Shown piece by piece: positions 1 through 12,169 of a stretch of 64,000 bases of DNA. The stretch is taken from NCBI GenBank assembly GCA_028571685.1, contig CM053140.1, forward strand, positions 28,067,501 through 28,131,500, in the 5' to 3' direction. A program made the translations under genes and the position numbers. The DNA comes from Heterohyrax brucei (Eukaryota; Chordata; Mammalia; Hyracoidea; Procaviidae). How positions within the stretch are numbered: the first letter of the stretch is position 1; each line of letters begins with the position of its first letter. Below the pieces are notes generated by a model. It made no database searches and was not told the origin of the DNA. It worked only from the letters and a program-made list of their open reading frames with translations.

Positions 1-1809
1 TTACCCACACTACCCTCCAGGTTGGACAGAGTGGCCTGGTGGCTATGTGGATGCTCTCCCCTCACCTGTCACAGGCATGGAGACCAGGCACCCCTGGTTA
101 CACAGGTGTGGGGTCCCCAATATGGCTGCTTTCCTCCTACCTACTGTGTGACTGGTTATGGCATGTGGCCATTCCCTGCCTCACAGTCCTCATCTGCCAG
201 GTGCTCTGCATGGCATCCCTGTTGTCATTGTGGCCGCTCCTGTCTGCTGTCCACTGAGGAGTCACTGATCAGAGCTGGCAGGAGGTGTGGCTGGGCACAC
301 AGTTGGGAAGGCTACCTGGAGGAGGAGGCATCAGGAGGGATGTCCTGTGTCACGGGGTGCAAGGATGCAGAAGACCTCCAAATGGAGGAACCGTGGATAA
401 AGTATGTGGAGACTTGGATCTAGGGATACCAGATACCTGGTACCTGGTGTGTCTGGGACATGGAGACAGGGAGGGATGGGGTATTTGGCCCTGACTGAAG
501 GCCACTGACTGCAGGGAGTGTGAGATACCATGAGCCTGATGGGGTTGCTGAGATAGGGAAGGGAATGTTCTGGAAAGCAAGACTGGACTGGGCCTTAGCT
601 TATGGGTGGTGGTTATGGCATCTGGAAGAGATGACCTTGGAATGGAAGGATAGGGTCTGGGAGGGGCTAGAGGAAGGCACATGTGGTCCCCACATGAAGA
701 AGTGTGATACCAGGTGCCAGGCAGCCAGGAAGACTGGGGTGACTGGAGGGTCACCTACCAGGCTCCTGTGTTCTCCGTGGATACTTGTTCCCGTGGTCTG
801 TGTCCCCATCCTTAGTGCTGTGGCGTATGGTTGTAGACGGGACAGCACTTCTGCTGTGTGCATGTCCCATCCCACAGGCATCTGGGTGCTTAGGCTGTAG
901 CACCTCCCCTCCCACCTGACTTCTGCTGCCCCACCCTTGCAGATAAGTGTCTGGTGTGGCACCCACTGGCGCAGCATCTGCAGCAGGGCCCAGTGGGTGC
1001 AGTGAGAGTGGTCTGGAGGCCTCCGCGGTCCCCTGGATGTGGCGTCCATGGGGAGACGGATGTACCTGGCAGTAGTTCCAAGAGGCCTAGCTTGGGGGGT
1101 GCAGGAATGTCCAGGAAGGAGGTGGGGATCAAGGACTGCTGGCTCTGGGGAATCTTGTGGAGGCTTACCACTGCTGTGCCCACTCAACAGCCTTCCCCTT
1201 GTGGGGAGAACTGTCAGCTTGTGCTGGGGAAAGGAGCTGACACCTGGTTTGGAGACACAGGAGTGGGCTGAGCCCAGATGGATGGGACATTAGGAAGAGG
1301 GAACACCAGCTGTGGAGGGGCACAGGCAAGAGTCTGGGGCTCACCAGCACTGCTGTGGGCAGGAGCCTGTCGGGGGACCTGGGGGTGTGCAGAGGCTAGC
1401 AGGGAGTTGGGGTGGGACTTGAGTGTGCTGATACTCTCCCAGGGTCTGTTAGGGGATTAGAAATGCATCCAGGACACAACCTGGGAGAGTTTCTTTCTGG
1501 GCCACCATCTTTCCATCTGTTCAGATACAGAACTGCTACAATGAGGGACCAAAGGGACACTTGTCCGAATCCCCATCTCCCAAGCCAGCCCGTGTATCCA
1601 GGCTCTTTCCAGTCACTGGCATGGCGTGGAATGCTCAACAGAAGGGACATATGCCAAGGTCATGCTGGCCTGGAACCTTCTGGTGTCTTCTTGTCAGACA
1701 GTCAGGGCCCCTCTGCCAGGCTCCCCTACTCCCCTTCCCTCTTCCCATCTTCTTACTTGAGGGCCTCCCCTCCTGGCTCCCTGCGCTGGCCGCCGTCTCT
1801 CATTCAGTC

Positions 1810-1965
1810 AGCCTTACGGGATCTTTGCACATGCTGGCCTTTCCCCTGAAGTCCCTTTCCAGCCCTCTGCCCGTCCCTCAGCTGCTTGATCACCTCACTG
1901 CATGTGTGGCCTGTCTGCCTGGCTCCATGCGTTGTGCTTCTCTGACCAGTGCCCCTTCTGGGGGA
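1810..1965 (+). repeat. L2-like ancient LINE fragment
   Basis: The stretch around 'ggatctttgcacatgctggc' and 'cacctcactgcatgtgtggc' resembles the conserved 3' end of L2 elements. Confidence 0.4.
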
Positions 1966-2864
1966 CCCAAATTGTCCACTTACATGTGGGCCTAGGACAG
2001 GCATGGGGCATGTGCTGCTTCCCTCAGAAAGCCGGTTCTCTCTGCACACTCCTGGGTCCCCCCACAGATCCCTGCCCGTGGCAGTGCCAGCTTCCAGCAA
2101 GGGGTGTCATCCCCTGGGCCTGGAACATAAATGTTCTCATCCATGACTGGACCAGCAGTTGAGGGGCTTTTTGAGGGTTTGGGGCACATGCAGGTCTCCG
2201 GCACCACACCATCCACTCTTTCTTCTGTCTGGGACTTGGGCCAGCTGTATAATTGTTAGCAGGACTGGGCAGAGAGGACCCAGCTGGAGCCCTCAGGCTA
2301 CTCCATGGTCTCTGAGAAGATGAGTAGAAGGCATGGGCAGGGACGCTCATTGAGGAGCAGCACTGTCCCACTCAGCTTGGTCAGTGCTGGCCAGGGTCCG
2401 GCCCTGGCGGCAACACTTCTGTGTTTCCCAAGAAGCCAGTGGTGCTGACGTTAAAGTTAACTTGGAAAAATGTGAAAGTTGGCCATCTTATTGCATTTTT
2501 TGCGAGACTTCCGACCTTGGGGAGCCACAGCTATGTTGGATGGGGTGGCCACCAGGCTGGGTTCTGACGTGCGCTGACTGGGCCCAGTGCCCACTGGACC
2601 GAGCTGAGCAGGCAGCCGTGGCCATGGTGGGGAGAGGTTTCCTACTGCTACCACTGTGGCTGTGAGCAGGACCTGGGTCTTCCGTATGCCACTGGACTTG
2701 CAGGGTCTGTGTGGCAGCCCTCAGGATGAGAAGATGGTCTTTGGTGACTGTCCCCAGTCACTCTGCTACCTAGATGAGCAAGGACATGGGAGGAGATAGG
2801 GTGGCCAGACGCTCTGCCTCCCACCTCTTTACTGACTCACCAGACAGAACCTTGGGGATTACTC

Positions 2865-3470
2865 TTTATTTCTTTAAATACACATTATTCTTACTGTGGT
2901 AAAATTCACGTAACGTAAAATTTACCATTTTAAAGTGCATAATTCAGTGACAGTTTAGTCCATGTACAGTGTTGTCCAACTACCACGTCCATCTAGTTCT
3001 GGAGGATTCTCACCACCGTAAAAAGAAGCCCCGTGCCCCCTGTCAGTCACTCTCACGTTCCCTTGACTACACTCTAGGCAACGACTAATCTACTCTCTGC
3101 CTCTGTGAATTTACTTGTTTTGGACATTTATATAGGTGGAATCATACAACGTGTGGTCTTTTGTGTCTGGCTTCTTTTACCAAGTATGCTGTTCTTGAGG
3201 TTCATCCACATTATTTGTAACCAGAAAGTCAGTTGCTGTCACATCAACTCTGACTTCTAGTGACCATGTGTGTTTCAGAGGAGAAGTGTGCTCCATGGGG
3301 TTTTCAGTGAGCAGTTTTTTGGAAGCTAATTGCCAGGCCTTTCTTCTGAGGTGCCTCTGGATGGGCTTGAACTTCTGCCTTTTTGGTTAGCAGCTCAGTG
3401 CGTAACCATTTGCACCACTTGGGAACTCCCCATTGCTTTTCCATGACTGAATACTATTCTGTTGTATGGG
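2865..3470 (-). mobile_element. L1 3'-end fragment (antisense), split by a SINE
   Basis: Antisense L1 3'-end phrases are present: gtaaaatttaccattttaaa, ggtggaatcatacaa, ggcttcttttac, gaatactattctgttgtatgg. The pieces 2865-3225 and 3430-3470 flank the SINE. Confidence 0.65.
3228..3428 (-). mobile_element. AfroSINE copy, inserted in an antisense L1
   Basis: On the minus strand the tRNA-like 5' part (ggttagcagctcagtgcgtaacc seen in antisense) and the 3' gtcacatcaactctgac core are both present. The flanking L1 sequence continues on both sides. It is strongly diverged. Confidence 0.75.
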
Positions 3471-4009
3471 AGACTCTGAATTTTGAGATTCTCTTTGTTG
3501 AACCTTTGGCTCTTCTCTGATGACCCCAAGGGGTTATATCCTCTATGGGTGCCACAGACAAGCGAAGCCCTGGATCTGTCATGTGCTGTGTCCGGCCACT
3601 GCACGCTGACCACAGAGCTGACCCTTCTGGTGGCTGACTGCCTGAGGCTGTGTGGGTGGTGGTCCAAGTGGACAGTGATGGAGTGGCCACCGTGTGGGAT
3701 CTGGAGGGTGAGCCTCTTGCCCACAGCCCCTCCTACCTCCCAGGTGCAGGGCTGACTGGGAGGATCCAAGTGTGGGAAACCTCGCTGAAAATAGCAGCCA
3801 CGTGCTACTATGGGTGGGCACACTGCCTCCCACCCAGCAGCCAGCCCTGTGGGAGATAGTAGAAGGAGCACATGGGGTCTCATAGAATGTGCTACCAGCC
3901 TCCCTTGTGCACTGTGATGTGTGTGGAAATAGGAAGGGATCCCATCCTATTGCTGTAGCCAGGGATGATGGTCAGAGGCTCAGAACAGAATAGTTCAGGA
4001 CAGTGCTGT

Positions 4010-4215
4010 TTTGCTGGAGTGTGTTCCAGGATACCAGGCACTGGTGTGGGGTGCTGGGTGCTAGTGTGGGGTGCTGGACATCAGTTTGGTGTACCAGGTG
4101 CCATTGTGGGGTACTAGATGTTGGTCTGGGGTACTGTGTGCATGTATGGGACGTTGGGAGCAAGTGTGGGGTATACTGGAGTACTGGGCACAGGTGTGAG
4201 GTCTGGGTAGCCCTG
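4010..4215 (+). repeat. Degenerate minisatellite, unit about 20-24 bp
   Basis: Units of the form 'gtgtggggtgctgg(g/a)..' recur about nine times with substitutions, in CRTC1 intron 1. Confidence 0.6.
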
Positions 4216-4504
4216 TCTCACCCTCCTGGGGATAGCTTTGTTGTGAGTCCAAGGGGAGCTCACCAATTAGCCCCAGATGATCTTGGCTCCAAACTCTTGA
4301 GTTTTGGGCCAGTGGGTTATACCTCCTGGGGGCAGTGACAGCTCTGGGTCCCTCCCCTACGTCCTGCTGCTGGCACCTCCTGATGTCTCCTGCCCCTTTC
4401 CCCACTGTGCCCACCCTCAGGAAGGGCCCTCGTCTGTGCAGAGGACATCTAGGCAGTTCCTAGGACCCATAAGCTATTTCTCATCTTTTTTTCTTCAGTT
4501 CTTT

Positions 4505-5035
4505 TTTTTTGTGTAATTTTCTTTTGTAAAATATACAAAACATAAAATTTGTTATTTTAACCATTTTTTTAACCAGTAATATTTTTTAATTATGACGTAG
4601 GTTATATTTTTCTTGTCATGGCACCATTATGTTTCAACTTTTAAAGTGCACAATTCAGTGGCATTTAGCACATTCGCCATGTTGTGCAACCACCACCTCT
4701 AATTCAAGAACATTCTCATGACCCCAAAGGGAAACCCCATACCTATTATCTGTCACTCCTCATCCCCTTTCTTCAAAGCGCTAGTCAAGCACTAAGCTAC
4801 TTTCTGTCTCTCTGGATTTGCCTGTTTTTGACTTTTCTTTTAAATGGACTCATATACTGTGTGGTCTTTTGCATCTGGCTTCTTTTACTGAGCGAAATGT
4901 TTTCAGGCTTCTTCCATGTCATGGCGTGTATCAGTACTTCATTCCTTTTTATGGCTGGGTGGTATGCCATCATGTGGAAGGATCCCTTTGCGTTTATCCA
5001 TTCATCTCTCAGTGGTTTGTTCTGTGTTTTTGGAG
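4505..5035 (-). mobile_element. L1 3'-end fragment (antisense)
   Basis: The same antisense L1 phrases as at 2865 occur in the same order: aaagtgcacaattcagtggc, gttgtgcaaccacc, ggtcttttgcatctggcttc, tttatccattcatc. Confidence 0.65.
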
Positions 5036-6984
5036 CCAAAACACGTGCAAGGCCAGGCCTGTGAGAGCCTATTCTCACTTGTCCTCCCCACTGTGACCCT
5101 TTGAGCAGAAGGGGAGGGGGCAGCTGGGACTCTGCCTGACTGGCTGGGTTGGGGTTTCTGAGAACTGCGCCATCAGTGTCCCACTGTTTGGGCACTACAC
5201 CCCTTCCTTTGTCAGTGCCAGTTCCAGGCCTGTCCAGGGACCCCTCAGGGTGGACTTCATTCCCCCAGGTCCCATAGCCTCCAAGAGCATCTGGTGTGCC
5301 ATCATTGTTGAAGACAGAGCACAGCATCAAGGAATAGCTCCTGGGCGTGGCCAGGGGACCCTCTCTCCAGTGACTTGTGTGCTTGGTGGGCTCAGTGCCA
5401 CCAGTAGGGGCAGGTGTGACTCCCTCGATAAACAGCATTGGGATCTGGCCACCTAGTCTACAGAATGAGGATGACATTGCCTACTTGGCATGTTCTCAAG
5501 GGGTCCTCCAAGGTCCCTGCTGTTAGCTCCACCTTGGAGCTGCCGTGCCCAATATGGGTGAGAATATTCCTTGTGGCTAACTAGGATTTTTTGTGGTTTT
5601 ACACAGTAGCAGCCCCAAGGGCTCAGGCTGAACAATGCAGGCTCCCCTGCCAGGTCATTCTGCAGATGAATGTGCATGCTCTCCCCCCCACCCCCTACAC
5701 CTCACCTGGACCCTCCGCCACACTGACCGCCCGCCCCCTATGTCCCTGTTGGCAGTCACCTCTCTAGCCCACATCCCCAGAGGTACGTCTTTGGAGGGTG
5801 ATACTGTCTCCTCAGTGTACCTTCTGGCTCAGCCATACGCTCTCCTGGTTTGTCCCTGCTTCCTGGGTGTCCACAGGCCCTGATGTGCCTGGCCAGCTAG
5901 GGCGTCCTTGTGGCTGCTCTGAGTGCACAGGAGGAACACCCAGTTCTAGGGGCTGCAGTGGGTCTGGGAGCAGTGGGTAGCCCGAGGGTCCAGTCATGAC
6001 TCAGGGAGGTGGCTCTGGGCAGGCTTGGTTGGGGGCATCTGAGGGGGATGAGGTGGGACCCCACTCCCAGATCATGACCTGTCATCCATATGGTTACATA
6101 ATTCAATAGTCTCACCAAGCCTAAAAAATGGAGCACAGAAAATGGAGCACAGACGCTATTTTGGGTGTGTAACGAGGACATCTCCACATGCACGCATCTT
6201 CTTGGGGCCCCAGCATCCAGGGGAGCTGCCCAAGCACAGGGCGTGGAGGGGAATTCCTGCTTAGCCCCCCGAGTTAGGCAGTGGGAGGGTTGGTGTGGCG
6301 CACTGTTTCCAGAATCATCTGCTGTGGTCTGGGGCCAGTGGCAGGCTGACCCGCCTGCTGGGATGCTGTCAAAAACCAGGCCTGACACTGTCAAGACATG
6401 AGCGTCGTCAGGCCGGCTGTGCTGTGCCTGGCGCCCTGCCTGGCTGGCAGCCGCGCAGAGAGGCAGCCCATCCTGACGGCCATGCTGGGGTTGTGTTTTT
6501 GTATTATTCAGTTGGTGATGAGATTTGAAATGAAACTGCAGAGGATCCAGCCTCCAGCTACAAATATGTATGTGTGCTGCAGGGCAGAGGGGGGATCGTA
6601 GCATCAAAGTCTCCAATCGCGTAAGTGCGAGTATGTATGCACACACATAGGCGCAGAGCACCCAGCATCCCCACCTCCCAGCCTTGGTGAGACCCTCAGT
6701 GCCCACTAGGTCTCTTTGGAGACTCAGGATTGTGGACAGGCAGCATGGGGTATGTGCTGAGGTCATGGACAGGTACCAAGTAGTGGGTGGTACACATGTG
6801 TCACACGCGTGTGTCTTAGGCATTGCCTGAGCTTGCCACAGGTAATCCTTTGTGCTGTCCTGCTGCGTGTGTGTAAATGAGGAGACAGATCCACTGAGAA
6901 TGGATGGCCTGGAAGAAGACATGGGCGCCTCATGCGGCAGCCTGGCTGGAGCATTACCACTCCCAGCCCTTGGGGTCATAGGAC

Positions 6985-7135
6985 CTTTGTTCTTGCTCTT
7001 CTTTCTGCCTGAACTGCTTTGGTCCCCACTCACACTCAGCTGTTTCTCAGCCTTAGCCTGGGCCCCTCTGACTGCTTCTGGCCCTCACCCTCCCAGATTT
7101 CTCTGTCCCCTACCTTGCTCGTTTCCTTCTTAGCA
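6985..7135 (+). repeat. L2-like ancient LINE fragment
   Basis: Phrases such as 'cctttgttcttgctcttc' and 'tgcctgaactgctttggtccc' resemble the L2 3' end. The call is weak. Confidence 0.35.
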
Positions 7136-7144
7136 ATTCCACCC

Positions 7145-7385
7145 ATCTTCAGTTGTATTTTTCTTTTAATTTAGATGAAAGTCATATAACATAAAATTAA
7201 CCATTTTAAAATACACAATTCAGTGATATTTTGTACTTTCACAATGTGTAGCCATCACCTTTGACTAAAAGCCTCTGTATCCATTAACAGTCACTCCCAT
7301 CTGCCTCCCACAGCCCTTGGCAACAACTGATCTACTTCCTGTTCTGGGCATTTCATGTAAGTGGAATCAGTTTTACCAAACATTT
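7145..7385 (-). mobile_element. L1 3'-end fragment (antisense)
   Basis: Antisense L1 tail phrases are present (cataaaattaaccattttaa, caattcagtgatattttgta, gtggaatcag). It abuts the sense-strand L1 body at 7385. Confidence 0.55.
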
Positions 7386-8047
7386 AGAGAATAATTGATA
7401 ACAATACTGTTTATACTTTTCCAAAACACAGAGAGGAAAAGACTATATAATTTATTCTGCAAAGCAGACATAACCCTCATACCAAAACTAGACAGAGACA
7501 CCACAAGAAAAGAACTACAGGCCAATATTTCTTATGAATATAGATGCAGAAATCTTCAACAAAATATGACTGAACAGAATCCAACAGCATATTAAGAGAG
7601 TCATATACCATGACCAAGTGGGATTTATTCCAGGAATGCAGGGATGGTTCAACGTTACAAAATCAGTCAACGTAAGATACCACATCAATAGCACAAGGAA
7701 AAAGGACCACATGATCATCTCTGTGGATGCAGAAAAGCATCTGATAAAATGCAATACCGTATCTTGATGAAAACCCTGAAGAAGAGTGAGATAGAAGGGA
7801 AATTCCTCAGTATGATTCACGGCATATAGGAAAAGTCAACAGCCAACATTATACTTAATGGAGAAAGACTGAGAGCTTTCCCCTTGAAATTGGGAACAAG
7901 ACAGAGATATCCACTCTCACCATTTCTATTCAGTATTGTATAGAAGTCCTAACCAGAGCAAGAAAACTAGAAAATGAAATAAAATTTATGCAGATTGCAA
8001 AAGAAATAAAATTATCACTTCACTGGTGATAGAATCCTATATAAACA

Positions 8048-8211
8048 AAAAGAAAACAAACCCATTGTTATCAGGTCAATTCCAACTCATAGCGACTGTA
8101 TAGGCAGAGTAGATCTGGCCCCATAGAATTTGTAAGGAATGCCTGATTTGAGCTGCTGACCTTTTGGTTAGCAGCCGTGGCACTTAATCACTATACCAGT
8201 AGGGTTTCCGT
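8048..8211 (-). mobile_element. AfroSINE copy within the L1
   Basis: Antisense SINE with cattgttatcaggtcaattc and catagcgactgtat at its 3' end, and 'gcagccgtggcacttaatca' from the tRNA-related head. It is inserted in the L1 body. Confidence 0.8.
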
Positions 8212-8702
8212 GACTCAGTGTATTATAAAAAATCCCAGAGTCCACAAGGCATCTTCTAGAGCTAACAGAGGAATTTAGTGAAATTTCAGGGTACAAGGTC
8301 AACAAATACAAGCCAGTTGGATTTCTGTATGCCAGCAATAAGAAATCTAAAAGGGAAAAATTTTCCTTTACAGTAGTGTCTAAGAGAATAAACTGTTGTG
8401 GAAGAAACCTATGAAAATTATAAAAAACAGCTGAAAGAGATGGAAGAATGCTTAAATGAATGGAAAGATGTTTTATGTTCATAAATTGGAAGACTTATTG
8501 TTGTTAAAATGTTAATGCTAACCAAAGTGGTCTACAGATACAATGCAATGCCAGTAAAAATTCCAACAGCGTTCTTTACAGAAAGGGAAAAACCAATCCT
8601 CTACTTTATATGGAATGGCAAGAGGCTGCAATAGCTAAAAACATGTTGAAACGGAAGGCCAAAGTAGGACTTAACACTCCCTGATTTTAAAACATACTGT
8701 AC

Positions 8703-8872
8703 AGTGACCCTAGTGAGGTAGTGGTTAAGTGCTGTGGCCACTAACTAAAATGCTGGCAGTTTGAATATACCAGGCACTCTTTGGAAACTCTCTGGGGAAG
8801 TTCTGCCCTGTCCTATAGGTTCACTAGCATTGGAATCAACTCGGCAGCGGTGGGTTTGGCTTTTGGTTTTGT
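8703..8872 (+). mobile_element. AfroSINE copy within the L1
   Basis: Sense SINE reading gtagtggttaagtgctgtgg, ggcagtttgaat, ggaatcaactcggcagcggt and a T-rich tail. Confidence 0.8.
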
Positions 8873-10194
8873 ATACAGTGACAATAGTCAAAACAGGGTA
8901 GTACTGGCGTAATAATAGGCACATAGATGAATGGAATACAAGTGAGAGTGTAGAAATAAGCCCACACATCTGTGGTCAGCTGATTTTTGACAAGGACACT
9001 AAGTCCAGTCAGTGGGGAAAGAAGAGTCTCTGTAATAAATGGTGTTAAGAATACTGGACTTACACATTTAGAAAAATGTGACAGGATCCATGCCTCACAC
9101 TGGACACAAAAACAAATTCACAGTGGATTAAGGAGTTAAATGTGCGAACTAAAACCGTAAAATTCTTAGAACACGCAAAGGCAATACTCTTGGGCCTAGC
9201 TTTTAATAATGAATTATGTAATAAAAGCACAAACAGCAAAAGACAAAAAAAAGTAAGTGGGACCTAGTAAAAATTTAAAAATTCTGTTACTCAAAAAACT
9301 TTACCAAAAAAGTGAAAAGACAAGCTACAAACTGGAAAAATATCTTCAGAAACCTTATCTCCAGTAAGAATCTAATAAAATATATATAAAACTTTGACAA
9401 ATTTAACAACAAAAAGACAACCCAGTCATAAAAGAGCAAAGTGCTTGAATAAATGTTTCACAGAAGAGGTCATTCTAATGGCCACCCATGAAAAGATACT
9501 AAATGTCTTTAGCCATCAGAGAGATGCAAATCAAAACCACCAGGAGACACCATTTCTCACTCACTGGGATGGCTGGAGTTACAGAAAAGGGAAAATAACA
9601 AACAGTGAGGATGTGGGAATGCTGATGGGAATGCAAAATGGCACAGCCATTGTGAAAAACCGTTTCTGTGGAAAAGCCTTTCCTTAAAAACCTAAAACTG
9701 ATAAAAACCATGTTATGGTGGTGGTTAAATGTCATAGAGTCAGTTCCGACTCACAGTGACCATACGCGCAAGAACAAAACATTGCCTGGTCCTGCACTAT
9801 ACCTTCAATTGTTTTTATCTTAAGCCTGTTGTTGCAGCCACAATGTAAGTCCATCTTGTCAAGGGTCTTCCTCTTCTTCACTGACTGCCCACTCTCCTAA
9901 GCATGATGTCCTTCCCCAGGGACTGATCCCTCCTGACAGTGTGTCCAAAGTATGTAAGCTCCTTGTTTCCAAGGAATGCTCTGTTTGCACGTCTTCAAGG
10001 ACAGATCTGTTTATTCTTTTGGCAGTCCATGGTAGATTCAATATTCTTCAACACAACAATTTAAAGGCATCAGTTCTTCTTCTGTCTTCCTTATTCATTG
10101 TCCAGCTTTCACATTCATGTGATGTGATTGAAAATACCATGGCTTAGGTCAGGCACACCTTAGTCTTCAAGGTGCCATATTTACTTTTCAACAG

Positions 10195-10210
10195 CTTAAA
10201 GAGGTCTTTT
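10195..10210 (+). repeat. Target-site duplication, left copy
   Basis: CTTAAAGAGGTCTTTT is identical to the copy at 10488-10503; it is RTE sequence duplicated on insertion. Confidence 0.85.
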
Positions 10211-10487
10211 TCTCTTTTTAAATCATTATTATGATTAAATGAAAATGTACATTCCCGTATAAATTTGCATGCTCACCTACATGCGGCTTCCGCTGCTCTC
10301 CCTGCACGGTGACAGCACACCCCTCCTCTCTGCTCCATACATGTCTTATCTTCCCAACAGTCTCCTATCTCCTCCTCTCCACCCACTCCCCTTCCGCCAG
10401 TGTGAAGTCAGTGGGACAACATCCTAGAGATGCATAGAACCATAAAGTGCCCATAAAATATGGTCGCTCTGCGTCGCCAAGTCCAAT
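10211..10487 (-). mobile_element. Short LINE-tail retroposon inside the RTE, with 16-bp target duplication
   Basis: This 277-bp insert is flanked by two perfect copies of CTTAAAGAGGTCTTTT (10195-10210 and 10488-10503). It begins with a T-rich stretch, that is, an antisense poly(A) tail. Its body resembles the 3' UTR of afrotherian L1 (gattaaatgaaaatgtacat), similar to the segment at 35340-35600. The family assignment is from memory. Confidence 0.7.
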
Positions 10488-10503
10488 CTTAAAGAGGTCT
10501 TTT
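10488..10503 (+). repeat. Target-site duplication, right copy
   Basis: This is the second identical 16-mer, after which the RTE sequence resumes without loss. Confidence 0.85.
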
Positions 10504-11627
10504 GTAGCAGATTTCCCCAATACAATGCGTCTTTTGGTTTCTTGAGTGCTGCTTCCATGGGCATTGATTGTGGGTGCAAGTGAAATAAACTCCTTGACAA
10601 CTGCATCCTTTCTCCTTTTGTCATGATGTTGCTTACTGGTCCAGTTGTGAGAGTTTTTGTTTTCTTCATTTTGAGGTGCAATCCGTGCTGAAGGCTGTGG
10701 GCTTTGATCTTTATCTGTGTTTCAGATCTTCACTTCCAGCAAGCAAGGTTGTGTCTTCTGTAGAATGAGTTAACAAGTCTTCCTGTAATGGTGATGCCTT
10801 GTTCTTCTTCATATAGTCCAGCTTCTCAGGTTACTTGCTCAGCATACAGATTGAAAAGATATGGTGAAAGGACAGAACCCTGATGCACATCTTTGCAGAC
10901 TTTAAGCTGTGCAGTGTCTCCTTTTTCTGTTCACACAACTGCCTCTTGATCCATGTGCAAATTCCTCGTGAAAACAGTTAAGTGTTCTGGAATTGTCATC
11001 TCCAAGTGATACCCATAATTTGTTGTGATTCACACAGTCAAATGCCTTCACTCAATAAAACACAGGTAAATGTCTTTCTAGTGTTCTCTGCTTTCAGCCA
11101 GATCTACCTGACATCAGCAGTGATATCCCTGGTTCCACATCCTCTTCTGAATCCAACTTGAATTTCTGGCAGTTCCTTGTCAGTTGCAGTTGCTCTCGAA
11201 TGATTTTGAGCAAAATTGTGTTTGCATGTGACATAATAATATTGTTTGATAACTTCAGCATTTAGTTGGATCATCTTTCTTGGGAACAAGCATTATTAAT
11301 ATGGATCTCTTTTAGTCAGTTGGCCAGGTAACTGTCTTCCAAATTTCTTGGCATAGATGAGTGAGCACTCCCAGTGCTACATCTGTTGAAATATCTCAGT
11401 TGATATTCCATCAATTCCTGTAGCCTTGTTTTTCACCGGTGCCTTCAGTGTTGCTTTGACTTCTTCCTTCAGTACCATTGGTTCCTGATCATATGCTGCC
11501 TCATGAGATGGTTGAACAGCAAACCAGTTCTTTTTGGTGTAATGACTCTGTATTCCTTCCATCTTCTTTTTATGCTTCCCGAGTCATTTAATATTTTCCC
11601 TATAGAGTCCTGCACTGTTGCCACAGT

Positions 11628-12165
11628 TAGAATACTATCATATGACCCAGCAGTTGCACTCCTAGGTATATACTGAAACAACTTCAAAGCAAGACTGAAA
11701 AAGAGACTTGTACACCAGTGTTCATTGCAGCACTCTTCACAGTAACCAAAAGGTAGATACAGCCCAAATATCCATGAACAGATAAATGGATGAACAAAAT
11801 TGGGTACATAGGTACAAGGGAATGCTACTCAGTTGGTGGAAGGAATGAAGTCTTATACATACTTCAATATGGAGGGAGCTTGAAGACTTGCTAAATAAAA
11901 GAATCCAGTCATAGAAGGACAAATATTGTATGACTTCATTCATATAAAAAGACAAGAAAAGGCAAACATATAAGAGAACAAAGTTTGTTAGTGGTTACCA
12001 GGGGTGGGGAAAGGAGGGAGTTAAGAGTGCTAGAAAAATGGCATTGATTAAAGGTAGGGTTACACAGCCATTTATTGTAATTGCTGTCAATAAATTATAC
12101 ACTTGTAAAAAGGTGAACTGGCAAAAGTTGTGCGATGAGCATATTTACAACAACAACCACAAAAA
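11628..12165 (+). mobile_element. L1 3' end, continuation of the L1 at 7385-9700
   Basis: The segment reads 'gacccagcagttgcactcct', 'aaatatccatgaacagataa' and 'ggttaccaggggtggggaaa', the standard end of L1 ORF2 and 3' UTR. It is in the same orientation as, and colinear with, the L1 interrupted by the RTE. Confidence 0.75.
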
Positions 12166-12169
12166 GAGT

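Larger units (their letters stand above)
7385..9700 (+). mobile_element. L1 ORF2-derived body, decayed, interrupted by two SINEs and an RTE
   Basis: The plus strand follows L1 ORF2 reverse-transcriptase and downstream sequence: 'gccaatatttcttatgaa' and 'ggatttattccaggaatgca' through 'gatgcaaatcaaaaccac' at 9520. Stops and shifts break every frame, so it is not coding. Its continuation, 'catatgacccagcagttgca', resumes at about 11630 beyond the inserted RTE. Confidence 0.8.
9725..11627 (-). mobile_element. RTE/BovB-type LINE, antisense, inserted in the L1
   Basis: Read on the minus strand it encodes broken RTE-clade protein pieces: [17 protein letters not shown] near 11400-11450, typical of the RT domain, and LPEIQVGFRRGCGTRDI near 11110-11200. 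Its 3' end (lowest coordinates) carries the gactcacagtgacc core also found in the SINEs. Multiple stops make it non-functional. It is split by an insertion at 10211-10487. Confidence 0.85.

Noticed and set aside
1-2860. Search for CRTC1 exon 1 or a promoter CpG island
   Set aside because: No MATSNN-like start or CpG-dense region is present; exon 1 must lie outside the window.
4010-4215. Possible CRISPR-like or array structure from regularly spaced ggggtgctgg units
   Set aside because: The units are degenerate, contiguous and without unique spacers. It is a decayed minisatellite in a mammalian intron.
5897-7033. A 378-codon open frame on the minus strand in CRTC1 intron 1
   Set aside because: It has no recognisable domain, its composition fits GC-rich intron DNA, and it overlaps an L2-like repeat. 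It is a chance frame.
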